Shown here: in pieces, positions 1 through 12,649 of the stretch
Position numbering within the stretch: position 1 is the stretch's first letter
Layout of the letters: each line of letters starts with the position of its first letter
From: Ananas comosus
Taxonomy: Eukaryota; Streptophyta; Magnoliopsida; Poales; Bromeliaceae
Reading direction: 5' to 3'
Assembly (NCBI RefSeq): GCF_001540865.1
Contig: NC_033642.1
Coordinates: forward strand, 1,646,859-1,710,858
Length of the DNA: 64,000 bases
Notes under the pieces: generated by a model
Seen by the model: the letters and a program-made list of their open reading frames with translations, nothing else
Told to the model about the DNA's origin: nothing
Databases searched by the model: none
Translations under genes and position numbers: made by a program

Positions 1-390
1 GTTGAACCCTGGGCAAATTGCAGAAAAGTAGATTAGCTGGTCTTTGGGCCTTAGGGTGTGGTTTCAAAATGTAAGTTACAGTGTTGTTTCTGTACTCATT
101 ACTGGGTGGATTTGAGAAAATGTCAAGTTTTAGGAGAATTAAGCTATTACCAATGACCTTGGTGGAAGCACGGAGTACATATTTGAAGAGATCTTTAATA
201 TTTGTATTTGCCTAAATATTACATAAATGATGCCAAGGAACTGAAGTATCCCTGTGCAAAACTAATTTAGCGTATTGTACGATTTACGTCATGTGTGCTT
301 CCTATTGCATTTTTCTTACATTTATTGGATGTATTCATACTCTATTGTAGCTAGTCAAATTCTAATGTGCTTTTCATTTGTCTGAAACAG

Positions 391-1683
391 CAACAGGAAC
401 TTAAAATGAAAGAATATCAGATGGCAGCAAAGCGTCTTGATAATGCCCTCTTGGTGAGTAAAAATTTGGTTGTTGTGTACTTTTCTGATGCATTATGTTT
501 CAGTCTACAGAATATTTATTGTGAATGTTTGCTAGCATCATTTCAATAAAGAAATGGTGTTAATTACTTGATTTTGCTTGACGTGCAATTGATTCTTCTT
601 TGACATGTGGCGGTGTCAACAGCTCATAATTAGTTGAAGATTTTTCCATTTCTCTGAATTGAGAAACTCTATGTATTCTTTCGTGGATTGGAGGATTTCA
701 AAAACAGTAGATTAAATTTTTTTCTTTATTCAGCTAACTTTGGCAATTTTCCTTTTTTGATTCTTTCAGTGGTTCATTTAACAAAAGCAGGATTATTGTG
801 GTATTAGTTTTTAGCAATGAAAACGGAAGAGAGAATCTCAATTAGTATATAATGCTATATAATGTCAAGATTACCGAGGAGAGGGTGCAAGTTTCTGTAC
901 TATGCATTTGAAAACCGGCACCTTTTCTAATATATTCTGTCTACTTTTCATGTTCTCTTTTGATATATGATAATTTGTAAGAGGAACATTCTGTTTCTGG
1001 TAAATGTGATATTTTTTCTATCTCAACAGTGCTAATTGATTTTACCATCATTTTAATCTTTGAACGGAAACTAAAATAACAGTTTCCAAGTTGCATATAT
1101 ATATATATGTATAATGATGCTTCCAATCAACCTATGGACGATGATAATTTTTATATTTACTCTCCTACAAAGGACAATGAAAAAATCGTAATGCATGGAA
1201 TTCCTACTGTTTCATTTGCTGATCAAACTTTGAAATATTGTCTTGATGTACTACCGGCTTCTATACATATGGCTATGACTGTAACTCCTGTAAAATATCA
1301 CCATAGGTTTTGAGGAGGTTCATCAAGGTTGATAACGAATTGCGTTCACCGGTGACAAAGGATGAAATTGTCGAGGAGGTACTTTTCTATTTCCAACCAT
1401 TTTTCTAAATTTTCTTTTAATCCCATCTGAAAAGAAAATAATTCATGGATTTTCTTTGCGATGGTATGTTCTTGTAAACCACTGATAACTCTTTTGAGCG
1501 ATCAAACATCTCAGTATGTTTTTCGTTGCTGAACCTGGACTAAAATATTTATCTTAGGCCTCTGTTTGTTGCATCTGTTTCATGCTTCTTCAAATCTAAT
1601 GCCTTTTCTGTGAAACTTCACTCTGCTAATTTTATTTTCTGCACAAATTTGTCTAGAGTTGAAACTCTCTTTTCTCCTTTTGC

Positions 1684-1724
<41 letters not shown>

Positions 1725-1901
1725 ACACACACACAGGTGGCTAGGCAACTTTGTATCAATATCCACCCAGATAACCTCCACCTACCGTCGCCGCTGACGT
1801 CGCTGGGAGAGTACGAGGTGCCGCTCCGTTTGCCGAAGGATATTCCGCGACCAGAGGGAAGGCTTCAATGGACTTTGAATATTAAGATCCGCAGGAAATG
1901 A
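391..1901 (+). CDS. Mitochondrial-type large ribosomal subunit protein bL9, 3' part (last three exons)
   Basis: Three exons at 391-453, 1307-1378 and 1737-1901 join in phase 0 with AG/GT borders and give the last 99 residues, ending at TGA 1899-1901. The first has a charged helix-like stretch (KMKEYQMAAKRLDN), the second reads LRRFIKVDNELRSPVTKDEI, and the last has the C-terminal domain with LGEYEVPLRLPKDI and ends WTLNIKIRRK. These match what I recall of plant bL9, a 23S rRNA-binding protein of the large subunit, in its organellar form; assignment to the mitochondrion rather than the plastid is from memory of similar tails, not from a transit peptide, because the 5' exons lie left of the window. 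The last intron ends in a (CT)n tract that doubles as polypyrimidine tract. The reading frame has no breaks in the visible part. Confidence 0.82.
1687..1720 (+). repeat. (CT)n microsatellite in the last bL9 intron
   Basis: About 17 CT units followed by a short (CA)n run, directly before the 3' splice site at 1736. The tract probably acts as the polypyrimidine tract of the intron. Confidence 0.85.
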
Positions 1902-2062
1902 CGTAATTTGTAATCACAGCTTCGGAAATTCAACTATGCTTTCTATGCCAGTTTTATTATTAGTTTGGAAACTGTTACAGTTAGTTGTCTCAAGCCTCAG
2001 TTGAGATGATCTTACAAGATTAAGTCAAATGGAAAGATGCAGAGCAGGTCAGTTGATTTTAT

Positions 2063-2669
2063 GTTGTAATTTTGGTGCTAATTTTTGACATTATCCTGTC
2101 ATGCTTTTGGCAATTTCTAATTTGTTTCCCTCAAGTTCCCTGCTGTTTCATTCTTTATTATCTATTTTTTGTGGAATTCTCATTTTTTGGGGTTAAAAAA
2201 AAAACAGGGGATGCTTGGATTTCACTCTGTTGTTAAGATTCATGTGGGTGGAATCCCACAGCTATTGTAAATATTTAGAAATCAGAGTTTATAATTTTTT
2301 AATATTAATGATAAAAATAGATGGGGCTCGACTTATCATGCAACTTTTGACCCAGTCATTGATATTATAAAGGACAAAATAGAAAATAGTAATTAAAGTA
2401 TTTTTTTTCCTACTGCAGTAATATATTTGTAAAAAAATTATAAACTCTGATTTCTAAATATTTACAATAGCTGTGGGATTCCACCCACATGAATCTTAAC
2501 AACAGAGTGAAATCCAAGCATCCCCTGTTTTTTTTTTAACCCCAAAAAATGAGAATTCCACAAAAAATAGATAATAAAGAATGAAACAGCAGGGAACTTG
2601 AGGGAAACAAATTAGAAATTGCCAAAAGCATGACAGGATAATGTCAAAAATTAGCACCAAAATTACAAC
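2063..2669. repeat. Perfect 238-bp inverted repeat ending at an N
   Basis: Positions 2063-2300 are the exact reverse complement of 2432-2669, around a 131-bp AT-rich spacer (2301-2431). The arms include matching 10-base A and T runs, so there is no net indel. The right arm stops at the base before the single N at 2670. Perfect identity plus the adjacent gap character suggests a fold-back assembly or sequencing artefact rather than an old element; a very young foldback insertion is the alternative. The left arm begins about 160 bp past the bL9 stop, so it may contain that gene's true 3' UTR. Confidence 0.9.
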
Positions 2670-2955
2670 NATTTTATTTCAAAATATGAAATTACCATTT
2701 TAAACTTAATTTGTTCACTTTTTGTTTAAAAATCAAACTTTTTTCACTTATTTTTTGATATTTATACTAAAACTATCAACTATAGGTCATTTAAGTAAAT
2801 CCTTGAAGTTTTTATTAATTTTCTTTTTTGAAATAAAATAAAATGTGGAATCAAGCATAACGAAACCTTCTAAGGGGCAAAAATTAAGCTCCTTATTTTT
2901 AATCATACCCAAAAAAAAAAAAAATTATACTGATCGGATATCTTTTTTGACACTT

Positions 2956-3761
2956 GGGTGTGTTTGATTCGAAGCCGGAATCGATATCGGAATCGGAATG
3001 ACAAGCGGGAACCGCAATTAGAATAATCTATTATCTGATTCTGGTTGGTTCGTCATCTAAATCGGAATCGGTTCCCAATATGAGTGTTTGGTTTAAATAA
3101 ATATAAAAAACGTAATCAAATTAATATGTCAATATATTTTTATAATATATTAGCTTAAATTCAAACTAAAAATTAAATATTAAAAATTTATATCAAAATT
3201 TTAAATATATTTTTAAAAAATAAAATTTAAATTGAACAGATAATTTAAAATAAAAAACTAAATTTAATTTTATTCAAATTCAAATTTAAAATTATAATTA
3301 TAATTTTAATTTGAATGTATAAATTTAATTTAAATTTTAAATAAAATTCGAATAAAATTTTAGATTTTAAATTAAAATTAAAATTAAAATTAAAATTAAA
3401 ATTAAATTTAAATTTAAATTTATAAATTAGATTTGAAATGCATGATTGAATTTTAATTTTAAATTTAAATTCAAACTTAAATTTATAAATATAATTTTTA
3501 AACTTAAACTTATATTTTAATTAAAAAATAAACTTAAAAAATTAAATTTAATCCAAACAAGTCTATTCCGTCAGGATTTAATTTTCAATTCGACCTCCTA
3601 AATCGGATTGAAAAAAAGGATAACCAGGAGGATTCCTATTCACCCAAAAATTAAAATCAGAATGAAAAATCCTGCATACTAAATACGGACAAACAAATTC
3701 ATCTATTCCGATTCTAATTTCATAGTAAAAAATAAAAAAAATGGGTGAACCAAACACACCC
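2956..3761. mobile_element. AT-rich non-autonomous DNA transposon with GGGTGTGTTTG termini
   Basis: The left end reads GGGTGTGTTTGATTC and the right end is the complement (GAACCAAACACACCC), so the 806-bp unit has terminal inverted repeats. The interior is A/T-rich with reiterated AAATTAAAATT words. No coding capacity. Ends resemble Tourist/PIF-Harbinger MITEs such as the one at 8419, but I could not confirm a TTA target duplication. Confidence 0.7.
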
Positions 3762-3777
3762 TATAATTGGAAAAATT

Positions 3778-3957
3778 TTAGAATACAACGGGTGTATTGG
3801 TGACGTGGCGTAACAAATTAATCAAATATTTTTCTTTTAGAGATATATGTCCAATCATGATTGTAAAAAAATATTTGTATTATACTTTTAGTTGAAAAGA
3901 AGAAATATAATTGATTTGTTATTGATGATATAGTGTAAGTGTGATAGTGTAGAATTC
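3778..3957. mobile_element. Short MITE, family with GAATNNNACGG...GTGTAGAATTC ends
   Basis: About 180 bp with imperfect inverted halves (GTGACGTGGCGTAACAA... against ...TTGTTATTGATGA). The same sequence recurs at 27515-28166, where it is split by a TRIM insertion. Non-coding. Confidence 0.6.
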
Positions 3958-4145
3958 CTCCTATAACTGAGGGCTCTTCTTAAACTTTTCACCCACAATT
4001 TTCTTTTACAAAAGAAAATATAAAATATCCCTTTGTACTCTCCGAAACGAGATAACTCCCCTTCTCCGGTTCTCCCTCCACCTCTCTCTACGACTCTACC
4101 CCACTCCACATTATTATATATATGTGTATGTACGTATATATAGGA

Positions 4146-4730
4146 TGGGACTTTTTTCGAAAATAACTCTGTGAAATTTTATATTTGTCAAACTAGCTCT
4201 GTGAAATTTTTATTTGTGAAACTAATCCTCCTCTCGTCACGTGGGCGCCACGTCAGGGATTCCTCAAAAAGACGGTGAATCGTTCACCGTCTTTGATATT
4301 TATTGTGAAGGCGGTGAATGGTTCACCGTCTTCATAAGGCTGTGAATCATTCACCGTCTTTAGTACAAATCCCTACTCTGCGCAAATCTTTCAAAGTCCA
4401 TAATATGGTGTCCTTGATAAGACGGTGAATCGTTCCCCGTCTTCTCGAGGGCACAGAAATGACGGACTTGAGAGGACGGAAAGGGGAAAGGGCAGAAAGA
4501 AAAATTTTGCACTAAAGGCGGTGAATGGTTTACCGTCTTCTAAAGGCGGTGAACCATTCACCGCTTTTACAACAAAAATTACAAAGACGGTGAACGATTC
4601 ACCGTCTTTTTGAGAAATCCCTGACGTGGTGCCCACGTGGCGAAAGGAGGGTTAGTTTTACAAGTAAAATTTTGGTAGGATTATTTCGCCAAAATTGAAT
4701 TTCTGGAGGGTCATTTTATAAAAAAGCCCT
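4146..4730. mobile_element. Foldback element carrying seven 24-bp palindromes
   Basis: The two ends are inverted copies of each other over roughly 150 bp (GGGACTTTTTTCGAAAATAA at left, complement ending TTTTATAAAAAAGCCCT at right; both carry CCACGTGGGC/ACGTCAGGGAT-like blocks). The centre holds repeated self-complementary words such as GACGGTGAATCGTTCACCGTC near 4271, 4309, 4338, 4419, 4516, 4543 and 4583. No protein is encoded. A second member of the family is at 25919-27161. It ends about 120 bp upstream of the CDP-diacylglycerol synthase start codon and so lies in that gene's promoter region. Confidence 0.8.
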
Positions 4731-4740
4731 ATATATACCC

Positions 4741-4806
4741 TCAATTAACCCATATATATATATATATATATATATCATATATCATATATATAATATAAAT
4801 ATATAA
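4741..4806. promoter_or_regulatory. (TA)n-rich core promoter region of the CDP-DAG synthase gene
   Basis: A run of TATATA words ends about 45 bp before the ATG at 4850. A TATA box for the downstream gene probably lies inside this tract, but the exact element cannot be separated from the repeat and the transcription start is unknown. Confidence 0.4.
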
Positions 4807-4849
4807 TGGCGCGGGTGTGAATACCCTCGCTGTGGCACCACCTCCACCC

Positions 4850-7800
4850 ATGGCGATGGCGCGCCTCGAGCCCCTCCGCCTCCTCCTCCGCCTACCCCCG
4901 CGCCGCCGCTCCCGCCTCTTCGCCGCCGCCTTCGTCCCCTCCGCGGCCGCCTCGGCGGATCCCGACGACCCCCTCAAGGTACTCTCTGCACCACCCCCCT
5001 CCGTCAATTTCGTGCGATTTTGCTCCGATCGGGGTTTGATCGGTTGTTTCTAGGGTTTGGAGGCGGCGGGGGTGGAGCAGAAGGAAGGGAAGCAAGGGGG
5101 GCAGCTGCGGAAGAGAGTGATCTTCGGGCTTGGGATAGGGTTCGGCGCCGGAGGGATCGTGGTGGCCGGGGGTTGGGTGTTTACGGTGGCGATTGCCGCC
5201 GTGGTGCTCGCCGGGGCCAGGGAGTACTTTGGGCTGGTTAGGAGTGGGGGGATTACCGCGGGGATGACTCCGCCGCCGAGATACGTTTCGAGGGTTTGCT
5301 CTGTTATCTGCGCTCTCATGCCCATACTTACACTGTGAGTCCCCTGCTTTAAATTTGAGAAGAAGAAGAAAAGAAAAAAAAGATAGAAGAAAAATTAACG
5401 AGGAATGCTTGCAAACAACTTAGGTGAATAAATGATCTATAGAAGCTAAAGGACTATGGAAGTGACAAAATTCGGCTCTAGGTTTTATTTTCAGTGTATT
5501 TTTGAAATGATTCTATTCTTGAATTGAAGTTGTCGACACAATCGAACACCATTTTGCTGTTTTGATAGATTGAAACCTTACTTTCTTGCATATATATGTG
5601 AAAAACCCATATACATGAATTTTTTTACCTTGCTAGCTTGTTAGATTTGGGTTTGAGTCGATTTTAGATTCAAACCCTGCTTGATGAATGCCAATGTACT
5701 ATTTTGTAGGATCCACATGGGAGACATTGAGGCAGGCATTGCTCGTCTTTAGTATATATTGTTGGGTGCAACTTTTGGGATCCAACCCAACCCTTTCTAG
5801 GTTTAGGTTTAGTTGTTTGCTAAATGGGGTCATTGCTTACCTTTAATATGTTTGCATTGCCTTGTACCTAATTATTTGTATTTCAATGGATTATACAGGC
5901 CTAATTGAACAGCTTCGGATTACATCAGAAAAACCCAACACGACCTTACCAAATTTTCTCATATATTCTACATTTTGTTAAAGACTTTTCAATCAAATTT
6001 GTAGTTTTAATTTACGAATAGAAGTTGCAAGTATATACTTATATACTGCATTTTTAGGCAAGAAAAAGAAAAACTAGTACATAGCCTGATACGGCCTGTG
6101 CTGAAGAAGTGGACCCTTATTTATGCAGTACTTTGCAGTAATCTGCATATATTTGTCTAAGAAGTCACATTTGGCTGGTTCAGGTCATACAATATAGATT
6201 GTTGTCTATTCTGAATGCTGAAAGCCCGAAATTTTGCCTCTTATTGAGTTTTGCATTCACCCTCAAGGACTTTTAGCTCTTGTGAAACTATAGTATCATG
6301 ATACTATTCAGTGCTGTTAATCATACTTTTGCCTTATGGTTCTCATGGCTCTCATGGATTTTAGTATATTCTTAATAAGTTGTGTGATTTCTGTCTAATG
6401 TTTTTGTTGAATGACCAGGTATTTTGGACACATGGATGTTTCAGTAACATCCTCAGCTTTTATTGTTGCAATTGCATTGATTTTACAGAGAGGAAATCCA
6501 CGTTTTGCACAGCTGAGTAGTGCTGTGTTTGGACTTTTCTACTGTGGTTATCTTCCTTGTTTCTGGGTTAAACTGCGCTGTGGATTGACTGCTCCTGCAC
6601 TGAACACTAGTATGTGCCTCATTTCCATTTCTAATAATGCATCAATCATTTTTATTTTTATGTTTGATAACTGTATGAGCTATGTGATGGCCTAAATGAA
6701 GCTGTCAATGGTTTGATCTGGAAATTGCATTTTGTTTCTAAAGAGTCTTCTGTGCACTTCATAAGGGATTGTTTCTTTAGCAGTCTTATTATTATAAATC
6801 TGTCAATTTGAATTAGATTGCTTTTCACTCAATGCTATTAGGTGAAATTGTTCCATCCTGAATTAGATTCCGAATTGTCCGAGTTTCAACTTTTCATCGA
6901 TTTAGTTGTTTTCTTCAAAACTGATTGAATCGTCTCTTAGCCATCAAAACAGGTTGAACCGTCCTGATTCAGGGTGAGCTGATCACCTTTGAGAATTAAG
7001 CGAAGTTTGAGTATGTATTACACTTAAGAACTGTAGTGTCATGTATCTAGGCCTAACATTTGTTTATCATTGTACTTATTGAAACTAACATATTTTTTTG
7101 CTTTTTAACTTTTTAACTTTTATTTCTGCTGAAAGACTACTTATATTTGCATTAACTTTTAATGACCACTAGTGTGCAAAATGGTTTCTAATCGTCTGAA
7201 GTGGAGGATTTAATCTTTTTTTTTTTTTTTGACAAAACTAAACCTCTTAAAAATCTGCTCAAAAAATAATATACACGTTCCATTTTCATCTCTAACGCTG
7301 GTAGATTATTATAACTTCCTGCATATTTGAGCTCAGCCAGTTAATTTAAATTGGGCAAGTTTAATTTTCTGTTCAATAGGCACATTATTGTTGTTAACAT
7401 ACTGCTTAATATTGGTAACCTAACAATCCTTTTGATAATAGCATACTGTCTAGTTTCTCAATATAAATATCAGTTCTTTATCCTTCTATTATAGAAGTTT
7501 ACTTATTTTATAGCATTTTCATACTGCACCTTTTCTTGAATCCAAGTTCTCTAGTTATGCGTTATTCAATAGGCCATGGACATCTCTATGGGCCCTTTTT
7601 GCCTAACTGGAGTTTCTGTTGTTCATTGATAATACATTCACACATAATAATTCTTATGTAGCTCTAGGCATTAGAAAAGATTGGCTAATATTTTTCTTTA
7701 TTTCCAATACCTTCTTGTTAGCCATAAGATAAGATGGTTGGTGTGATTGTATTTTTGGACCAGGAATGCAAAAAGAGAATTGATCATTTTTATCAGGCTT

Positions 7801-8633
7801 TGATGCACTTATGAGAAAAACCTCATTAGGATCCATAAACATAAATCACTGTAATCGGTATCTAATTCTATTTCTCTGTGGTTTATCATCTTCTTAGTTC
7901 TCAAAAGCTGTCTGCATTCAATTAGATCTCTTTCAGTTGCTTTGTTGAGTGCAAAATGTTCTAATATATGGCAAACTGCTATTCAATATGTGGATTTGTT
8001 CAGTGAAAGAAAAAGTGTCGTGCCTTCTCTATGTATATTTGTTTTGCCCTACAACTATTTTAATATTTAAGAAGCATTTTATTCTTTGAATGCATATGCT
8101 TAACTGTTATATTATGTAACTTCTTAAATTAGCTTTTATTTTTTGCAATTTACTGACATATTCAAAAGTGAATTCCTGCAGAATTAGGACGCCATTGGCC
8201 AGTACTTCTTGGTGGGCAAGCTCATTGGACAGTGGGGCTGGTTGCAACCTTGATATCAATCAGCAGCATAATTGCCGCAGACACATTTGCTTTTCTAGGT
8301 GGAAGGGTATACTTTCAAATATTTGATTGCCCAGATTTTTGTTTACAATGAGGTCCTTTTTTTTTAACTTGTTAGCTCTTTGTAAGCATTTTTTTTCCCT
8401 CTTGATTGATATATCTTAGGGCATGTTCTTTTGGAAGGATTTGAGGCTTGGAATGAGAATCAGAATGAGCCATTTCTGTTGTTGGTGTTTGGTTGGAGGG
8501 ATTAGCATTCCGATACCCATTCCGGTGGGAATTGGATCCCTCCAAAATGACTCATTTTGGAGGTGGGAGTCAATTTTGATTCTGGGAGGGATTGAGGAAA
8601 GAAATCATTTTTTTTCAATAATAATTATTTAAA

Positions 8634-8670
<37 letters not shown>

Positions 8671-11600
8671 GTAAATTTAGATTAATTGAAAATTTAAATT
8701 TCAATATAAATTTGATATTTGAATTTAGATATAGTTTTACATTTTGACTTTGAACTTAAATTTAAATTTATTACGAATCCCAATTTGAATTTAAATTTTG
8801 ATTATGAATTTAGATAGTATATTAAATTTTTCTTAACCAAATAATAATAAGTTGACTCTGATTCCAAATCCTATTGCGAATCAAACAAATTAAGAGATTC
8901 ATCATTCCGTTTTCCATTCCAGTCCATTCCGATCCTATTCTGATTTTGATTCCCATTTTGAACCAAACATGCCCTTACTCTTGATTTTTTTGTTGTTTGC
9001 AATCAATATGAATACTTCACCTTTCACAGATTGTCTTACTGTGCTGTTGGATATAGAAAATATAAGATGCATTCATAGAAACTGAACTCACAAATGTTTT
9101 ATCTATTATCATCATAGTTTTCCATAGATATTATTGTTTTATTGATCTGAATTTCTAGAATAAGGTGATGGCTTGTATTATGAGAGCATATTTCCATAAA
9201 ATATGTTTTCTCATAGAATATTTTTTTACAGAATTTTGGTGTAAATTTCCATTCAGTGACTTCTGTCACATACAACGGTGTTATGCCATGTGGTTCAGAA
9301 GCGTGCTGAAACTTGGTAGCATAGCAGTTTTGGAGATGGATTATTGAAAACAAGAAAATAATTAAATATAAGTCTTAATCATAATGATAAAAACTGTAAA
9401 GAGCTTGCACCCATTATAATTTTCTTCTTTAAGGCCTAAAGATATTTTTATTGGGTTGTTCCTGAATAGCATGGGCAGGAAATGGTGCAGGTAAAGGTAG
9501 CTTTCCAATTGATAGGTATTGTTGGATTCCTTCCAAGTCCCTTACTCATTTTGTAGATGACTGATACTGATTTATGTAGAAATCTTCTTGAAATATTTCA
9601 GTTCTTTCCTGGAGTGTACTCTACTGTAAGTGATGTTGACGTTGGGATTATTTATTTTTTGTGGTTATCCATTTGATAATTAAAGGTCTTGATGTTATTG
9701 TTAAAAGGAAATATCTTAACATTTATTCTTGAGTAGGTAGACTTAGAAGTTGCTTATCTTGAAAAACTAGGACATCTGAAGAGCAATAAGGGTTTCTTTT
9801 ACCCTCCAAGTGACAGCTAATCAATCCTTAATCAGAAGTCAATTAGGGGTTAAAATGATTCTTTATGTACAATACTCACTTGCAGTTGCCTGCAGAACTC
9901 AACTTCTCATGGCAAACATGGTACCTGTTTGGCATGTAAAAACTGTGGTGATTATTGTTACCTTAGAATGCATTACTTCACAAATCTAGAAAAGTACACC
10001 TTACGTAACCATTAAAACAGGTTGGTTCTGTTTATGAGATGTCTTTTGTGTTGTTGTTGTTGCGATAGTCTCATTTCTATCGTGCAAAAATATCATAATC
10101 TCAAATTATTATGAGAGTTTCTGTGGCATGCAACTTATAAAATTGTGAAGTACAACTTCTGTTATCTTGAAATCCAAACTCCTTTTGTCATCTTGTATTA
10201 CTTACCATTGAAATGAAGGAAAACTTACATTCCTTGTGTCATTTTAATTGGATTTCTTTTGTCCATCAGCTCTTGGATCAGTACGATAATCATGACATGA
10301 TTTCTTCACCTTTCAGGCATTTGGCCGTACACCGCTGACCAATATTAGTCCAAAGAAGACCTTAGAGGGAGCTTTTGCTGGTCTAACTGGCTGTATAATC
10401 ATCACAGTGCTACTATCAAAGATTTTATCGTGGCCAACATCCTTGATTAGGTACTCATCAGGAAACAGTATGATATTTCTAATGTTATCAACAACTAGTT
10501 GACTACTTAAATTGTAAATTCTTCTTATCATGCCGTGGTCAAGTTCCCTTAATCTTAGTTTCTATGCAGGCACATTAGTTCTAAAGTCATTTATTTCTTG
10601 AAAGTTGTCATGATCTCCTCACTGCTTTTAGTTCAGTTATTCATGCAATAGATATCTTCCTTTATTCCAAACATAATACATTTTATGTACTTTGCCTTGT
10701 CATTTTGTTGCGTATGTTATCTTTTTAATTTCTTCAGCTCATTTTCAGCTACAGAAAGTACTTGCAGTGCATTGCTAGTAATCAGTTAGAACACGCTTTG
10801 ATCACTTTATGCTGCAACAACTTGAATATACTTGGATTATATATTGCCTTCCTTTTTCTTCCTACTGTTTTCTGTAGTTCTATCAATTTTCCATGTGACA
10901 CAAGACCCCTGGAGTTCATTCCCTCCATCAAAAGTGAAATGGCCTTTCCCCTTTTCTAGTTTATCATCATCTTTAGCGTCATGTTGCAAAATAAGGCCGG
11001 TGGCCACAATATTATTGATCTCGTAGGTTATTGTGTATCATATGTTGTCAAATAGCTATGTTCCTGGAAGGTAATTCAATGAATGTTACTTATTTTACTT
11101 TCGAATGTTCATTGCAAATTACCCTTTCTATGACATTTTCTTGAAGCTTCACTGATTTAGAGATCTCTATATTGGAGACTTTTGGACATGTTCTTTTCCT
11201 TCTTTTTCCTTCTTGTCTAATCATGCTATTGACATCAGTGCAACAGCTTATGGAGTTCTAAATTTCGTTGGTTCATTATTTGGGGACCTTATTGAGTCCA
11301 TGATCAAGCGTGATGCTGGTGTTAAAGACTCCGGATCTCTCATACCTGGACATGGTAAACATTCTTTCCATCTGAACCTTCTTGTATTTGGTTATTTAAA
11401 TTTGCTAATGGCTGTCTTGCTTTCATGTATATCATAAGTTTCGCAGCTTCAATTTTTTTTTTTAATTCAATTACCCATATGTTCTTGTACAATAAGAAAT
11501 ATTATAGATGTCACTGAGGAGTTTTGACTGAATGGCCCACGTAAATGAAAATTTGTTGGAATGCTTGTTTACTAGGCGAATCAACTGTAAAGATCTTTTG

Positions 11601-12152
11601 TTGTCTCTAGCATCATCTTTTGAAAGTTTTATACTGTAATGAGTCAAAGAGTTTTGAATTCTTAGGAAGCAATTAAGTATTAGCCTTTTACTAATGCGTA
11701 TCTTTGAGTCAATGGAAGTGGTTAGTTTTTTTTCACTCTCAATAGACTATGGTGGGATATTAGTCTAAAATTGTCTAAATGGAGGAACACAGCTAGCTTG
11801 CAAATTGTATTTCTTTTGTCACCAAGTTGTACTTTATGAATTAAACTAATATGGAGAAAACTTAAGGTGATAGACAATGAAGTGAACTCCCTAGCTTACG
11901 TGTATGAGCAAGAGTTTTGAGTTTAGATATGCAGGCAACTCTCTTTGCCATGATTTTCTCCACATCATGCTGGGTTTTGTCTTCTTCTGCTGCGTTTTAT
12001 TATCCTTTTGCATAGAAAGAAAGGACGGATACAATGTACAACTAATTTCTCATTGCACAGGGGGTATTCTTGATCGAGTGGACAGCTATGTTTTTACGGG
12101 GGCACTTTGCTACTCATTTGTGAAAATTGCCCTACCGCTTTTTGGTGTTTAA
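4850..12152 (+). CDS. Phosphatidate cytidylyltransferase (CDP-diacylglycerol synthase), probably plastidial
   Basis: Makes CDP-diacylglycerol from phosphatidate and CTP, the precursor of phosphatidylglycerol and phosphatidylinositol. Seven exons with GT-AG borders: 4850-4978, 5054-5334, 6419-6609, 8182-8306, 10317-10450, 11239-11354, 12061-12152; phases agree throughout and give 355 aa. Residues 1-43 are basic and rich in Ala, Pro and Arg, as expected of a plastid transit peptide. Several hydrophobic membrane segments follow (two Gly/Ala/Val-rich ones in exon 2). The CdsA signature is intact near residues 310-333: KRDAGVKDSG, IPGHGG, then ILDRVD, with the catalytic acidic residues. AFGRTPL and ISPKKTLEG in exon 5 are also family-typical. 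Start chosen at the first ATG in frame; a second Met lies two codons on. Resembles plant plastid CDS4/CDS5 proteins; the isoform is inferred. Intron 4 carries a MITE. Confidence 0.92.
8419..8974. mobile_element. Tourist-like (PIF-Harbinger) MITE with TTA target duplication
   Basis: 556 bp with ends GGGCATGTTC and its complement GAACCAAACATGCCC, flanked on both sides by TTA (8416-8418 and 8975-8977). TTA duplications are diagnostic for PIF-Harbinger/Tourist elements. It lies in intron 4 of the CDP-DAG synthase gene and includes a (TA)n tract at 8638-8667. Non-coding. Confidence 0.85.
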
Positions 12153-12616
12153 GCTCTATAGAGTTGATTTCGCGGTTATTCTCATATTATGTTCATGCTT
12201 GAGAATAGCAAAGTCGACCATAGCAAATTAATCATCCAAGAGACGCGCTTCTAGAGCAGGAATATGTGGAAAAGGGCCGCAGATTTAGCGGTGTACCTGC
12301 TCAAGGATATATCGCGTGACTAACTTGCAAAACCCGGTAGCTTCTTCGTCCATTATGTGTTCTGGTACACTCTCTCTCTCTCTCTCTCTATCTAATTGAA
12401 TTGGGTTTTTAAGTATAACATGATATGCAAGCATACATCTAGGGACTAGATTCTTATATATCTTTTATTTTGTTGTTTGTTGGAGTAATTGAATATGAAA
12501 TTTAGCTGATGTTTTCAAGGTTACCTGATGCGAACAGCGAGTATGTCGTCAGGAACATTGCTTAGTATTTTCCATTCTCACCTGACAATAAATGTATAGT
12601 CCTTTTCTCAGGGTCG

Positions 12617-12649
<33 letters not shown>

